From NCBI GenBank assembly GCA_944389945.1, contig CALXOF010000003.1, forward strand, positions 124,001 through 188,000: DNA of 64,000 nt, written 5' to 3'. Positions 23,992 through 35,900 of this stretch are shown here, in pieces. The notes below the pieces were generated by a model that was not told the origin of the DNA, did no database searches, and was given only the letters and a program-made list of their open reading frames with translations. How positions within the stretch are numbered: position 1 is the first letter of the stretch; every line of letters starts with the position of its first letter. Made by a program: the position numbers and the translations under genes. This stretch comes from an uncultured Kiritimatiellota bacterium (GTDB taxonomy: Bacteria > Verrucomicrobiota > Kiritimatiellia > RFP12 > DVOR01).

Positions 23992-24881
23992 TAGATGGCG
24001 CTCCACTCGAGGGCGAGGTCGACGCTCGGGGCGGAATGGGTGAGGGCACCCACGCTCAAGGCGTCCACGCCGGTGGCGGCGATGGCATTGGCGGTCTGCA
24101 GGTTGATGCCGCCAGAAGCCTCGAGCTTGGTCTTCTTGCCGGAGGCGCGGACGATCTGCACGCACTCGCGCATGAGGTCCAGCGGCATATTGTCGAGCAT
24201 GATCCACTCGGGCTCGGCGCGGAGGGCGGACTCCAGCTCGGCCTTGCTCTCCACCTCGATTTCAACGGCGAGGAGAGGATAGGCCTTGCGCGCGGCCTCG
24301 ACGGCCAGGTCCAGGCGGTTGGGGTCGCCACCGGCCCACAGATGGCGGTGGTTATCCTTCATCAGGATGCGGTCGTAGAGGCCGAAGCGGTGGTTCGTAC
24401 CGCCGCCGCAGCGCACCGCGAACTTCTCGAAGACGCGCAGGCAGGGCGTGGTCTTGCGGGTGTCCAGCACCATGCAGTCATAGGGCTTGACGGCCTCGAC
24501 GAAACGGTGCGTGAGCGTGGCGGTGCCGCACATCCGCTGGATGAAGTTGAGCGCCGTGCGTTCGCCGGTGAGGATGGCCCGCGCACGCCCCGTGAAACGC
24601 GCCAGCACGCTGCCCTTGGGGGCCACCGCGCCATTGGGGATGAGGATCTCGCTGGTCAGCGTGGGGTCGAGCAGACTCAAGGTGAAGAGGGCCACGTTCA
24701 GACCGGCCACGCAGCACTCTTCGCGGGCCTGGATTTCGCCGGTGGCCATCACGTCGGGACCCACGAGCGCCAGGGTCGTGGCGTCGCCGGAGCCGATGTC
24801 TTCCTTGAGTGCGGCCTTGATGGCGAGCACCGCGCGGTTATCTTTGGTGATATCGGGGAGGGAGTCAGGATTCGGATGCAT
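23991..24881 (-). CDS. nadC: Nicotinate-nucleotide pyrophosphorylase (carboxylating)
   Basis: 296 residues, the normal length. Converts quinolinate and PRPP to nicotinate mononucleotide in NAD synthesis. Motifs include KEDIGSGDATT, LNFIQRMCGTAT, DTRKTTPCLRVFEKFAVRCGGG, HRFGLYDRILMKDNH, EIEVES and EASGGI. GGAGG precedes ATG 24881. It begins 15 bases after the M42 peptidase gene and overlaps coaX by one base. Confidence 0.96.
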   Translation of the reverse strand: MHPNPDSLPDITKDNRAVLAIKAALKEDIGSGDATTLALVGPDVMATGEIQAREECCVAGLNVALFTLSLLDPTLTSEILIPNGAVAPKGSVLARFTGRARAILTGERTALNFIQRMCGTATLTHRFVEAVKPYDCMVLDTRKTTPCLRVFEKFAVRCGGGTNHRFGLYDRILMKDNHRHLWAGGDPNRLDLAVEAARKAYPLLAVEIEVESKAELESALRAEPEWIMLDNMPLDLMRECVQIVRASGKKTKLEASGGINLQTANAIAATGVDALSVGALTHSAPSVDLALEWSAI

Positions 24882-24896
24882 GGGAGAGTCCTCCGC

Positions 24897-25976
24897 TTAC
24901 AGTTCAGGCGTCAAATCAGGGTTTGCCGGCAGGCCGCCGATGAAGGCGCAAAGCAGCCGGATGATGCGCTCCACATCGTCCAGGTCAACGACCTCGACGG
25001 GGCTATGCATATAGCGCAAAGGAATGGAGATGAGGGCGACGGCCGCGCCGCCGCGCTGAAGGCGCATGGAATAGGCGTTGTTGCCAGCGGCCCGCGCACG
25101 GACCTGCGCCTGCAGGGGGATTTCCTCCAGGCGGGCGGTCGCCTCGAGCATCGTGCGGAGCTTGGGGTTGTAGAGCGGGCCGACGCCCAGGATGGGGCCG
25201 CCGCCCAGGCGCACATCGCCCATCTTCCGGCGATCGGCCGGCGTCGCGTCCGTCGCGAAGCCCACGTCCAGACAGATGCCGATGTCCGGCGCCACGGCAT
25301 AGGCCGCCGTCTGCCCGCCGATCAGCCCCAGCTCCTCCTGCACGCTCCCCACCAGGTGCAACGCCACGTTCAACGGCGCCAACGGCTCCTCGGCCAAACG
25401 CCGCACCACCTCCGTCGCGATGAAGGCGCCGATGCGATTGTCAAAGCCCCGGCACGAGACGCGGCTGCCCGCGAGCGGACGCCACCCCGCGTCCACCACC
25501 GCCGGCGCACCTAGCGCCACCAGACTCTCGGCCTCGGCCTTCGAGCTCGCGCCAATGTCCACCGGCGCATCGGCCAAGTCCTTCGGCGCCACGTTGTCGC
25601 GCTCCTTCGGCCCCATCAGGTGCGGCGGACGCACGCCGAAGACGCCATTCACGGGACCATTGCGGCCCTGAATGACCACGCGCTCACCCGCCACCGTGGG
25701 GATCGTCACCCCGCCGTTCGGAATCAGATAGAGGAAGCCTTGGTCATCGATATAAGAGACCAAAAAGCCGATTTCATCGCAGTGCGCCTCGAGCATCACC
25801 TTCACGGGCGCGCCCTCGTTCACCACCGCATGCAAATTCCCATGCACGTCAAAGGCACACGCCACCCCGGCGCCGGCCAACCGCCGCGCCATCACCCGCT
25901 GGCCGTCCTGCTCGAACCCGCTCGGGGCCCGGCACGCCACCAGCTCTTTCAGAAACGCCATCGACTGCTTGTCCAT
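24897..25976 (-). CDS. M42 family metallo-aminopeptidase
   Basis: 359 residues. Metal ligands and catalytic residues of the family are visible: H in EAHCDEIGF (about 70), D in RGFDNRIGA, the catalytic pair EE in SVQEELGL, D in CLDVGF, and the final His in RYMHSPVEV. These tetrahedral, dizinc or dicobalt aminopeptidases finish the breakdown of peptides in the cytosol. It is the first gene of the run, with its own extended -10 promoter. GAGGAG lies about seven bases before ATG 25976. Confidence 0.93.
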   Translation of the reverse strand: MDKQSMAFLKELVACRAPSGFEQDGQRVMARRLAGAGVACAFDVHGNLHAVVNEGAPVKVMLEAHCDEIGFLVSYIDDQGFLYLIPNGGVTIPTVAGERVVIQGRNGPVNGVFGVRPPHLMGPKERDNVAPKDLADAPVDIGASSKAEAESLVALGAPAVVDAGWRPLAGSRVSCRGFDNRIGAFIATEVVRRLAEEPLAPLNVALHLVGSVQEELGLIGGQTAAYAVAPDIGICLDVGFATDATPADRRKMGDVRLGGGPILGVGPLYNPKLRTMLEATARLEEIPLQAQVRARAAGNNAYSMRLQRGGAAVALISIPLRYMHSPVEVVDLDDVERIIRLLCAFIGGLPANPDLTPEL

Positions 25977-26001
25977 CGCTTGCTCCTCAACGTTTCCTTA
26001 T

Positions 26002-26010
26002 ACTATAGCA
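26002..26010 (-). promoter_or_regulatory. Extended -10 promoter of the M42-nadC-coaX run, TGCTATAGT
   Basis: TGCTATAGT on the minus strand lies 26 bases upstream of ATG 25976. No -35 is evident. Confidence 0.65.
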
Positions 26011-26096
26011 AATCCATAGGGGTAACTGCGCCGCCAATAATGTCCGGGGAAAATGGGAACCGCAAAGACGCAACTGTGGCGCCGTAACAGGGCACA

Positions 26097-26132
26097 AAAA
26101 AGCCCCCGGCGGGATGCCGAGGGCCCTTTTGG
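26097..26132 (-). terminator. Rho-independent terminator after the lipoprotein gene
   Basis: On the minus strand a GGGCCCTCGGC/GCCGGGGGC hairpin is followed by six T, 15 bases beyond the lipoprotein stop codon. Confidence 0.88.
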
Positions 26133-26146
26133 CAATCGCCTGAGGT

Positions 26147-26764
26147 TCACATGAAGATGGAGAACGGCCAGGGATAGTCGGACGCGACCGCGCCACCGAC
26201 GGAAGAAGTCTTGGCACCACGGTAATCATAAACGCCAATGCGCGGGGTCCCGGAGAGATCCTGGATGGACTCATAGGGCTTGACGCGGATGAGCTCCTTG
26301 GTCTTGTCGATGAGGACAGGGCGATCTTCCAAAATCTTGACACCCGTGATGGTGGCCGGGAAGCCCTGCACCTGGCACTCGACGACAGAGGTGAAGAAGT
26401 AGTCGGTGATCTTGTAGGAATAGGTCACGCCGAGGAGGGCATCGGCCTTGTTGGCGACGCAAGCCTCATAGGTGGCGGCGGCTTTAGCCTTGTAGATGGC
26501 GCGGTCAATGGGGAAAATGCCGGCGGTGAAACCGGGGACCTCTGCGTACTTGGGCTCGCCGCTGGTGAAGACCCAGAAGAGGACCTTGGCGGAACCTTCG
26601 GCGGAGACCTTCTTGTCAGAGACCTGCCAATCGGTGTGGTATTCGGGGCCGGCAAGAGCGCCGGGGTTGACGAGCGGCTGGGCGCCACGCTCGGTGTAGT
26701 AGGAGGTGCAGCCGGTGAGGGCAATAAGGCCCAACGCGGCGCAAGCGAACGGTGTGAGTTTCAT
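26147..26764 (-). CDS. Hypothetical lipoprotein
   Basis: 205 residues with a lipoprotein signal (MKLTPFACAALGLIALTGC, Cys19 in the LTGC lipobox). The mature part has DWQVSDKKVSAEGSAKVLFW, AAATYEACVANKADALLGVTY and FPATITGVKILE. That pattern recalls small DUF-type lipoproteins that assemble at the outer membrane; I do not assign a family. It has a near-consensus promoter and its own terminator, so it is monocistronic and probably well expressed. Confidence 0.82.
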   Translation of the reverse strand: MKLTPFACAALGLIALTGCTSYYTERGAQPLVNPGALAGPEYHTDWQVSDKKVSAEGSAKVLFWVFTSGEPKYAEVPGFTAGIFPIDRAIYKAKAAATYEACVANKADALLGVTYSYKITDYFFTSVVECQVQGFPATITGVKILEDRPVLIDKTKELIRVKPYESIQDLSGTPRIGVYDYRGAKTSSVGGAVASDYPWPFSIFM

Positions 26765-26849
26765 ACGGTTGGTTCTCCAATCCTTTCCTTATGAACGGCG
26801 TGGCACGGAAAGGGGCAACCACGTCGGGGCTTAAACCCAAAGTGCTTAT

Positions 26850-26878
26850 ACTCTAGCACGCCTCCCCTTGCCTGTCAA
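26850..26878 (-). promoter_or_regulatory. Consensus promoter TTGACA-17-TAGAGT with TG extension
   Basis: The minus strand carries TTGACA (26873-26878) and TGCTAGAGT (26850-26858) at 17-base spacing, upstream of the lipoprotein gene with a leader of about 80 bases. Confidence 0.8.
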
Positions 26879-27142
26879 GCAACTGTCCTGGGAAGTTTTC
26901 CCGCGAAGAAAGTCTTGCGTGGAAACCCTACTGGTTTCATTGTTTCTATTGGGCGCACCACCCTGGAGAACGGAAAACAAGACGCTCCTGCGGGGTGTCG
27001 GGTGGGGCCGGGGAATCGACAAGGCGCAAAACGGAAGACATCGGGCACAGTCCAATCAGCTAATCAGCCGAATGTTCCGCCGGAGCACCCATGTCTTTGT
27101 GGCTCCTCTTTCCCAAGACACGCTTGCGAAGCAAGGCACTCG
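26879..27142. other. Intergenic region, few repeat modules
   Basis: No gene is seen. A GGAGAACGG unit, a CTCCTGCGGGG hairpin remnant, an AATCAGC run (about 27052-27069) and a CATGTCTTTGTGG tail are present, but most of the sequence does not match the modules. Confidence 0.6.
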
Positions 27143-29323
27143 TCAATCGTCGAGGCGGAGGACGCGGTCTTCTTCGTCGCGGTTGAGGACTTCGACGAAG
27201 GGGCGTTTGCCGCGGACGAAGAGGCCGTGGACGGCGTCGGTGCCGCAGCGGGCGATGACGTCTTGGATGAGGCGAATCATCGGGCGGGTGATGCGTAGAC
27301 CGGGGATGAAGACCGGAATGCCGGGCGGATAGGGCACAAGCAACTGGCTGGCTATGCGCCCTTCGCTCTGCGTGAGGGGAACAAGCTCGCCATCGCAGAG
27401 GGCGGCATCACGGGGAAGGACGACGGGCTGGCCGGCGACGGCGCTTTCGAGGGTCTCGGCATCGGCGGGCGGATGTTCGGGGCGGCCGATGGCATCGCGC
27501 ATCTGGCGAATGCAACGGAAGAGGTATTCAAAGTGTTCCCGCACGGTACCGACAGTGACCAGGAAGAGGACGGTGACGGCGGTGGACTTTTCCCACTGGA
27601 TATGGGAGCGGTGGAGCAACTTGCGGAAGGCGTCGCAGGAGGCGGGATCGCGAAAGGAGAGAATCATCTTCAGCGGATCGTGGAAGTAGCCGCGGTCTTT
27701 CCATTTGGGGTCGTCGCCGACGATGGCGCGCAGACCCACGAAACATTCGTGGATGGGGCGTCCGACGAGCGTGGCGACGCGTTGCTGGAAGTCGGCCACC
27801 CAGTGGAGACGCTCTTCGATAAGGCGGAGGCCCTCCAGGCGCATCTGGACGCCCGCGATGTCGAGCGTCGCGAGGGTGGGATAGTGCGGCGAGGTGGAGT
27901 GCCAGTAGCGGAGCATCTCGTGGAGGTCGTGCGAGAACTTCTCGTAGGAGCCGTGGCCGTGGAGGTGGAAGCGGCGGCGGAGCCAGCGGAAGGGCTTGGA
28001 GGCGTCGGTCTCTAGCAGGGCCTTGAAGCGGTTGGAGACGTGGATCATCGAGGCCTGCGAGAAGGCGGCCAGGGCTTTGTGCGTGGATTGCACGGAGAGG
28101 TGCGCGCCGCCTATTTCGGAGACGGCGTTGTAGCGGCGGACGGCGCCGCCCTCGAGGGTGCGCGTGTAGTAAGGATGGAAGGCGAGATAGGGCGCCCAGG
28201 CCTCGTCGGCATAGAAGAGAAGTCCGGCCTGTTCGCAGAGGCGGCCGATTTCCCAGACGGGATAGAGGATGCCTTCGTAGGTGCAGGTGGTGATGACGAG
28301 CATCTTCGGGCGCCGGGCCTCAGGGAGAGCCGCGGCACGGTCGAGCTCGGCGCGCAGGTCGTCCAAGTCCACGGGCCCCCAGACGCCGAGTCGGGCGTTG
28401 AAGCGGGCGGGCAGATAGCGCGGCACGGCGCCGGCCATGACCACTGCGTGGTGCACCGACTTGTGGCAATTACGGTCGAGGAGCACCACTTCGCCGGGCC
28501 GCAGAAGGGTCATCAGCATGGCCTTGTTGGAGGTGCTGGTGCCGTTGGTGACGAAGCAACTCTGCGCGGAGCCGAAGATTTCAGAGGCCAGGCGTTGGGC
28601 TTGCGAGAGCGGCGAATGGCCTTCGGGGTCGGAGAGGTCTCCCAACGATTCCACCGAGACGGAGAGATCCGTGCGGAAGATCATGGAGGAGAAAGCGTCG
28701 TGGAAGCCGTGGAGGAAGGGGGAACGCTCGAAGGCGTTGCCGTTGTTGTGGCCCGGGGTGTGCCAGGCGGTGCCGGCACGGCGGCGAACATACTGCCGCA
28801 GAGCGTCCCAGAAACGCGGCAACCAAAAGGCCGCGAAAAGGTGCCCCAAGCGTTCGCGGTGGCGCATGGGGTTGGCCAGCACGGAGAAAGGTTTCTGCGA
28901 CCAACGGCGGCTGGGCAGGTGGAGCTTGGCGTGGCCGGGCCGCGTGATGAGCACCTTGGGGATGGCGGGAAAGTAGGTCAGAAACCAGGTGGGGATGGGG
29001 AGGCCATCGATGGCGTGGTCGAAGAGCGGCCGCCCGCCCAGCTCGTCGTCCAACAGAAAGAGGCAGCACCCGCAACCGGCCTCGGAGAGGATGTGGCGGT
29101 CGTCCTGCGTGCCGAAGAGGGCGGCATCCAACTCCTGCGGCGTGCGCACGGCCACCAGCCGCAGGCCCGGATAATCTAGCGGGTCTTCAAAGGTGAAATG
29201 TTCGCGGCAAAAGGCCTGAAAGAGGTCCGAAAGACCGTACTCCAGCTCTTGCAGGAAGTCCGGCGTCGCCTCGGCCGCGTCCGTGAGATAAAAGACAGTC
29301 TGCGCCTCCACGCGCACCCCCAC
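27143..29323 (-). CDS. Orn/Lys/Arg decarboxylase, PLP-dependent (class III fold-type I)
   Basis: 726 residues, as usual for bacterial biodegradative-type decarboxylases: an N-terminal wing domain (about 1-140), the PLP domain (WHTPGHNNGNAFERSP near 190, VTNGTSTSNK, DRNCHKSVHHA) with the PLP-binding lysine in STHKALAAFSQASMIH, and a C-terminal domain with VPYPPGIPVFIPG. It produces a polyamine or agmatine/cadaverine, but the preferred amino acid cannot be told from sequence alone. The apparent start is GTG 29323 without a clear ribosome binding site; internal GTG codons four and two residues further in are alternatives. It lies downstream of the ferredoxin terminator. Confidence 0.9.
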   Translation of the reverse strand: MGVRVEAQTVFYLTDAAEATPDFLQELEYGLSDLFQAFCREHFTFEDPLDYPGLRLVAVRTPQELDAALFGTQDDRHILSEAGCGCCLFLLDDELGGRPLFDHAIDGLPIPTWFLTYFPAIPKVLITRPGHAKLHLPSRRWSQKPFSVLANPMRHRERLGHLFAAFWLPRFWDALRQYVRRRAGTAWHTPGHNNGNAFERSPFLHGFHDAFSSMIFRTDLSVSVESLGDLSDPEGHSPLSQAQRLASEIFGSAQSCFVTNGTSTSNKAMLMTLLRPGEVVLLDRNCHKSVHHAVVMAGAVPRYLPARFNARLGVWGPVDLDDLRAELDRAAALPEARRPKMLVITTCTYEGILYPVWEIGRLCEQAGLLFYADEAWAPYLAFHPYYTRTLEGGAVRRYNAVSEIGGAHLSVQSTHKALAAFSQASMIHVSNRFKALLETDASKPFRWLRRRFHLHGHGSYEKFSHDLHEMLRYWHSTSPHYPTLATLDIAGVQMRLEGLRLIEERLHWVADFQQRVATLVGRPIHECFVGLRAIVGDDPKWKDRGYFHDPLKMILSFRDPASCDAFRKLLHRSHIQWEKSTAVTVLFLVTVGTVREHFEYLFRCIRQMRDAIGRPEHPPADAETLESAVAGQPVVLPRDAALCDGELVPLTQSEGRIASQLLVPYPPGIPVFIPGLRITRPMIRLIQDVIARCGTDAVHGLFVRGKRPFVEVLNRDEEDRVLRLDD

Positions 29324-29337
29324 TCAAAAGAAAGCAA

Positions 29338-29382
29338 AAAAAGGGCCCACACCCCCAAAACTGGGGTCGCGGGCCTTTGCGA
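29338..29382 (-). terminator. Terminator after the ferredoxin gene
   Basis: On the minus strand a GGCCCGCGACCCC/GGGGGTGTGGGCC hairpin is followed by seven T, just after the ferredoxin stop and just before the decarboxylase start. Confidence 0.85.
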
Positions 29383-29397
29383 AGGTCGTCATCGCGG

Positions 29398-29948
<551 letters not shown>

Positions 29949-32900
29949 TCACAGCGCCTCACTGCTCTGCGCAGGCAGTTCCACCTTGTTGGTGGCCGAG
30001 GCGCGGAGGCGGATGTTGCCGTCAGGGGCGGCTTTGCGGAGCTCCGCGAGGGGGATGCGGAACCAACGCTTGCCGGGGGTGGCGGCGGCGCCGGCGCCGG
30101 CAAGCGTCGCGCCGTCCATGCCGGTGACCGCCTCGACGGGGATGGAGGCGTCCAACGGCTCGGCGATGCCCTGGGCGTCAAGCACCTTGAAGGAAAGGAC
30201 GGTCTTGCCGTTGAAGTTGGCCTCGAAGGCCTTCTGGGCCTCGCTGAAGCCCACGCCGGGGAAGGAGACGCCGTCATCGAAGACGCTCTCGACGGAGACC
30301 TCGAGCACCACGTACTTGGTGTCGCCGATCGTGACGAGGGCCTGGCGGCTGATGCCGAACTCGTAGCCGACATAGAAGTTGGTGCCGTCGACGTACACCC
30401 GGCCGTCCGCGGCGCCCGCGTCGTCGACGAAGGCGGAGATGTTGGTGAAGCAGAGGAGCGCGTCGCTCAGCTCGACGTTGTTCAGCTTCTTGTTGCCGGC
30501 GCGGGTGCGGCCGCTGGTGGCGCCGACGTAGGCATGGCCGGCGTTCCGGTACTGCGAGACAAGGGAATCCTCGAGGATGCCGCCGATGGTCGCGTCGGAC
30601 GTCCCCGGCTTGTAGCCCTCATAGTCCGTGGGGGCGGGGAATTGCGGCGGGCGCGCGGCGTAGGAGGTGGTGGCGGCGGTGGCGGTGGCGGTGGCGGCGC
30701 CCGTGTCGATCCAGGCGATGGCGTCCCACCACTCGCCGCCCTTCTTGGGCAGGAGGCGGCGGCGGACGTCGCGCTCCTCGCGGTTGGCGATGAGGTAGGG
30801 TGTGCCCTCCTCGTAGGCCGCCTCGCCTTCGGACGTCCCGTCGGGCAGGTCGATGGTGATGTCGGCCTCCAGCGAGGCATCGACGGAGATGCCGTCGGCG
30901 GTGAGGGCCTCGCCCTGCTTGGCGCGGTAGGTGGCGCCGGACTCCAGGCGGAGGATGCCCTTGACGGTGCCGCCGCCGGAGAGGAACTGCCCCGCGGGGA
31001 TGCGGGCGACGCGGCGGCTGGTGCCGGACATGCGGCCGCTGTCGGCGAGCGTCGCGCCCTTCTTGACATGGAGCCCCTTCGCGCCGATGGGCGTGTCGGT
31101 GGCGGCGGTGACGGCGAGGGTGCCCTCCTCCACCGTGACCTTACCGGTGACGCTGGGCGGCGTGTTGGCATAGAAGGTGACCGTGCCGGGGCCGGTCTTC
31201 CACAGGCCGAAGCCCCCCTCGCCCGTCAAGGTGGCGGTATGGCAATGCCAGTCGCCGGTGCCCCCTTGCCCATCCGCGGACTGGTGGGTCGGCGCGTCCA
31301 CGATCAGGGTAAGGCCCGACTTCGTGGCGCGGATGCCGCCGGCGGCGACAAAGTGCGGGAGGCGCGCCGCGCCGGCCCCGCCCGAGGCGGACTCGAAGTC
31401 TGCGCGAAGGGTGGCGTTGCCGGTGAGGCGGAGCTCGCCGGCCAGGACGACGCCCTCGTTCTGAACGTCGGCGTTGGAGGAGGCGGCCTCGGCGTGGAAG
31501 CCGAAGATGGCGCCCTCGCCCAGTTCGACATCCTGCCCCAGGAAGGGCGCGGCGCTCCGGTGGTGGATCCAGGCCGCGGAGGTCAGGTCGGCGTCGGTGG
31601 GGCCGGCGTCGCTCCCTTCCACCGGGAAGGTGGACTCCGCCTTGCCCTGGGCGACGAGCGTGATGCCGCCGATGTCTTGGCGGCGGAAGTCCTGCCCCAC
31701 GGTGAAGGTGAGCTCGGCCCCGGGGATGACCTCCAGGCGCGGCACGGAGCTCGCTGAGCCGAAGTCCCAATCCACCTCCGTGGCGCCGACGATGAAGGCG
31801 CCGTGGCCGTGGGTGGCGTTGCCGCGGTGGACGGGCGTGCGGATACCCTCGGCGGGGCGCAGGTTCAGCGCGTTGCCCTCCCACGAGGTCGCCGTGGCCA
31901 CGCCGGTGTTGTTGTTGGAGACGTCAAGCCGCGCGGCGGCAACGACGGATTTCCAGACCTTCAGGGCCTCGACCCCCTTGTCGCGCTCCAGCTTCAGCGT
32001 CAGCGCCTTCGTCGCCCCGGCCTCTTCCTCCACATAGAAGGTCTGCACGAGGGATTTGGGAATCCGGTCGATGGTCAGCGTCACCTCGTTGCCGACCGTG
32101 GAAGAGAGGCGGATCTGGAAGGCCACCGCCTGGTCGTAGTCCGTCCCCGACGCCCGTTCGGGCACCATGTTGGCATTCGTGGAGGCGGTCTTGTTGCCCT
32201 CGTAGCCGTAGCGGTACCACGCCTGCGCGGAGAAGACCTGCGTGTCTTTATACGTCGCGGGGCCGTCCGTGGCAGTGAAGTCGAGGTAGAGGCGGCCGGG
32301 GGTCTGCACGCCGCGGGCAAAGAGGCCGCCGCGGGGGGCCGTCTCGCCGGTCAGGCCCGCGCCAAGGGCGCCATTGGCGTTGCCCTTGCCGCCGTGCGCC
32401 TCGATGCGGGTGTCGTCAAAGAACTTCCAGGTGGAGTTCGAACCGAAGCCAACCGTCCACACGTCGAGGGACTTCTGGTCCTCCCCGGCTTTGGGGTTGC
32501 CGCGGACGGTGTCGTCGTTCACCGTGCCCTCGGCCAGGACGGGGCCGGTGAGCTGCCAATCCATCACTTCGGCGCTCTCCCCGCGCGTCAGCGCCATGCC
32601 CGCCACCGCCTGAAGCGTATTCACCTGCGCCTGCTCCGTCAGCTCGCCGGTGGGCGTGCCCGTGCTAACGGTCGCCGGGCCGTCCCAGGTGTCATTATAA
32701 GTGTAGACATAATGATACCAGTCCCAAGACCTCGTCCATCCAATGGTGCGCGTCCACGTGTCGGTGCGGGTCTGCTTGCCGGAAGTGGCGGCGTTGACCA
32801 CCATGTCGGCGTACTTGGAGAAGTAGCTAACGCCGCCATCGAAGATGAGGCGGACGGCCTGGTTGGGGTTAGCCGTGTAGGTCAGCGTCACGTTCTGCCT

Positions 32901-35900
32901 AATGGTGGCCGTGCGGATGCCACTCGAACCGGAAACCCCACTCGCCGACGCACCGGGCCGATAGATGGCGTTCCAGTCATCATCGGTCGGGACGGAGTCT
33001 CCGGAGACGGTGACGGTGGTTCCGCCGAGGAGGTAGGCGGAGCCGTAGAAGTTGGTGGCGGTGGGGTCGCCGTCGGTGATGGGGTCGTAGGCGCCGCCGG
33101 TGAAGCGGAGCTTGCCGTATTGGAAGCCGGTGTTGTTGGCGTCGGAGAGGCCGGCGGTCGTGGTAAACCATGCGCTGCCGGGGACGGCGTCGTCGACGGC
33201 CTGGGTCAGCGCATCGCCCGTCTTGTCCGCGAAGCCCGCGCCCGCGGGGTTCACGCCGTAGGGGACGAGGCGGAGGGTGCCGGCGGCGGCATTGCCGGAC
33301 TGCGGCTCGACGACGAGGGCGGCGTAGTTGCGGTTGGGGGAGTAGAAGTAACAGCCCGCATTGGTCGTCTCGCCATTCTCCGTGGTCTCGACACGGCGCT
33401 CGACGTTGACCTGCAGGGCGTGGTCGCCCTCGTCGACGAGGAGGCGGAGGTAGGCGCCCTCGGCAGGCTCGTCGACGGCCTCGCCGGTGGGTTTCCACGT
33501 GGACGTGGCCGCGTCCCACGTCTCCGCTTGCCACGCGCCGTCCTGCCGCCAGGTCTCGCCGCCGGCGGGAATCTCCTTGGTGAAGCCGTCGGGGGCGGTA
33601 TCGATGGGGACGTAGCGGACGTAGCGGAGGTTTTCTCGGACGTAGGGGGTGCGGTCGGCGACCTCGACCATCGCGACCTCGGGGAAGGCTCCCTTGTAGA
33701 AGCGGATGTAGTCCACCGCGCCGCCGTCGAGCACGTTCACGTCGCCGGCGTGATTCCTGGCGCTGGCGGAGACGCGCGAGCCGCCGAGCTGCTGGCCCAG
33801 CTGCAGGCCGCCGGAGAGGGTCGTCTGGGCGGGCACGTCGATGGCGTTGAGCCACGCGCCGTCCATGTAGAGGTTGAGCGTCGCGCCGTCGCAGACCACG
33901 GAGAAGACGTGCGGGGCGCGCTGCGCGTCGGCCACCTTCACGCGGAAGAGCTCATGGATGGCCTTCTCCGGCAAGTCCTGCGCCGGTTGTGCCGCGCCGT
34001 CAGCCTTGCCATCGAACTTCCAGAGGACAATCTCGGTGGTGCCGTCCGTCTCCACCGCGCCCGTGGCGAAAACGAGGGAATAGGTGGAGGCCGTGGCGTT
34101 GGCGTAGTTGTTGCCGATGGCCAGGATGCACTTGTTCTCCGCCGAGGGCGCGGTCATGCGCACGGCCAGGCTCCATTCCTCCGGGAAGGAGGGCAGCGCG
34201 CTCTCCGCGACGTAGGGGCGGTAGCCCAGGGTCATGCCCTTGGAGACGGGGTGCCCCATCGCCACAAAGAACCCGTCGTTCGCCGTGACCGCCCCGTAGT
34301 CGGGCTGCCCCTCCACGCCCACGAGGCAACCGTTCTGCTTGCCGAGGTTGAACCAGCCGGTGTTGGCGGAGGTGCCGTCGAACTCGACGTCGATCCAGGC
34401 GCCCTGGCCGGTGAAGACGGCGTTCTCCCAGGTCAGTTCGTCGCTGACGCCGTCCTCGGAGGGCTCGCGCTGGTAGTCCGCCTCGGGACGCGTCTGCAAC
34501 TGACCCGCCGCATCATAGTATTGGAAGGCGAAGGTGACGCCCGCGGGCACGACAGGAATCTCCGCCTCGCCGCCGTAGGCGCCGGACTCGATGAGGGTGA
34601 GGGTGATGCCTTCGGGGTTGTCGGGCCAGCGGATGACGGCGTCGGCGTACTGGTCCAGACGCATGACGATGTGCTGGTGGTTGTTGATGCGGAAGGCCAT
34701 GCCCAGGGAGGTCAGCTCGTCCAGGTTCGTGAAGTCGAGCTTCTTCTGATCGTCTGCGGTGCCGGCGGTGAAGCCGATGGTGCCGGCGAAGTCGGACGCG
34801 CCGTGATAGTCGGTGCCGTCCTCGGTCCAGCCGGTGAGGACGTCGCCCAGCTTCTTGCCGGTGGCGTTGGCGAGCCAGGTGTCGCCGAGGGTGACATCGC
34901 CGAGGGCGCCCTCGATGGCCTCGAGGGTCCCCTCGCCGGAGACCGTGCCCGTGAAGTCGCGCAGGGTCTTCAGCGTCGCGTCCGCGCCAAGGGCAAGGTC
35001 GCCCTGCCCGGCGGCGGCGTCGACGACGAGGAGGCCCGTGAGGGTGCCGCCGCCCACGATGTCCAGCAGGCCCTCGCCGTCCGACGTGCCGCCGTCCCCG
35101 CAGGTGACGTGGACCACGTCCGGGTAGTAGCGGGTGGATTCGATGGTGCCGCCGGCGAGGGTGAGCGTCCGCCGCAGGGCGGGGGTCATGGCGAGGTCCT
35201 CGTTGAGCTGGAGGGTGCCGGCGACGGTGAGGTCGAGCGTGGCGGTGGTGTCCGCCGCGCCCGCGGGGAGGCCGCCGTTGAGCAGGAGGGTGGCGCCCTC
35301 GGCGACGGTGATGGCGGTGTTGGTGCCCTCGGTCGCGGCCTCAAGGGCGGTGGCGCAGGTCATCGTGCCGCCGCGTACCTCGATGGCGGTGTCGGCGGCG
35401 CCCAGCGCGAAGGGGGCGGAGTCGGTGGAGGCGTCGCCCAGGGTGAGTTTGCCGCCCTCCTGGATGAGGGTGACGCCGTCGCCCTGGGTCACGATGCCGG
35501 CCAACTGTCTGGAGCCGGCGAAGGTATAGGTGCGGTCTTGGCCTTCTTGGCCTTCGCGCAGGATGAGCGTGGTCTCCAACCCCTTGCCGCCGAGGGTGAG
35601 GGAGGGCAGGCTCACGTCTTGGTCGAAGACAAGGGTGCCGGACTGCATCTCCATCAAATAGGTATACTTGGTGGGCAAGGATTTGGAATTGCCGGCCAGG
35701 GCCAACTCAAGGACGGAGTCCGCGGCGGCGAAGGAGAGGTTCGGCAGGGCGTTCGCGTCCGCCTCCTCTTCCAGCTCGATGCGGAAGGTGCGGCCGGCGG
35801 GAATGGTGGTGGAGTGCGTGGCGAACCAGCTGTCTTTGAGCGGCGGCAGGGCCGTGCGCAGAGTGAGGTCGCAGCGGAGCAGCATGGCGGAGGGGTTCCA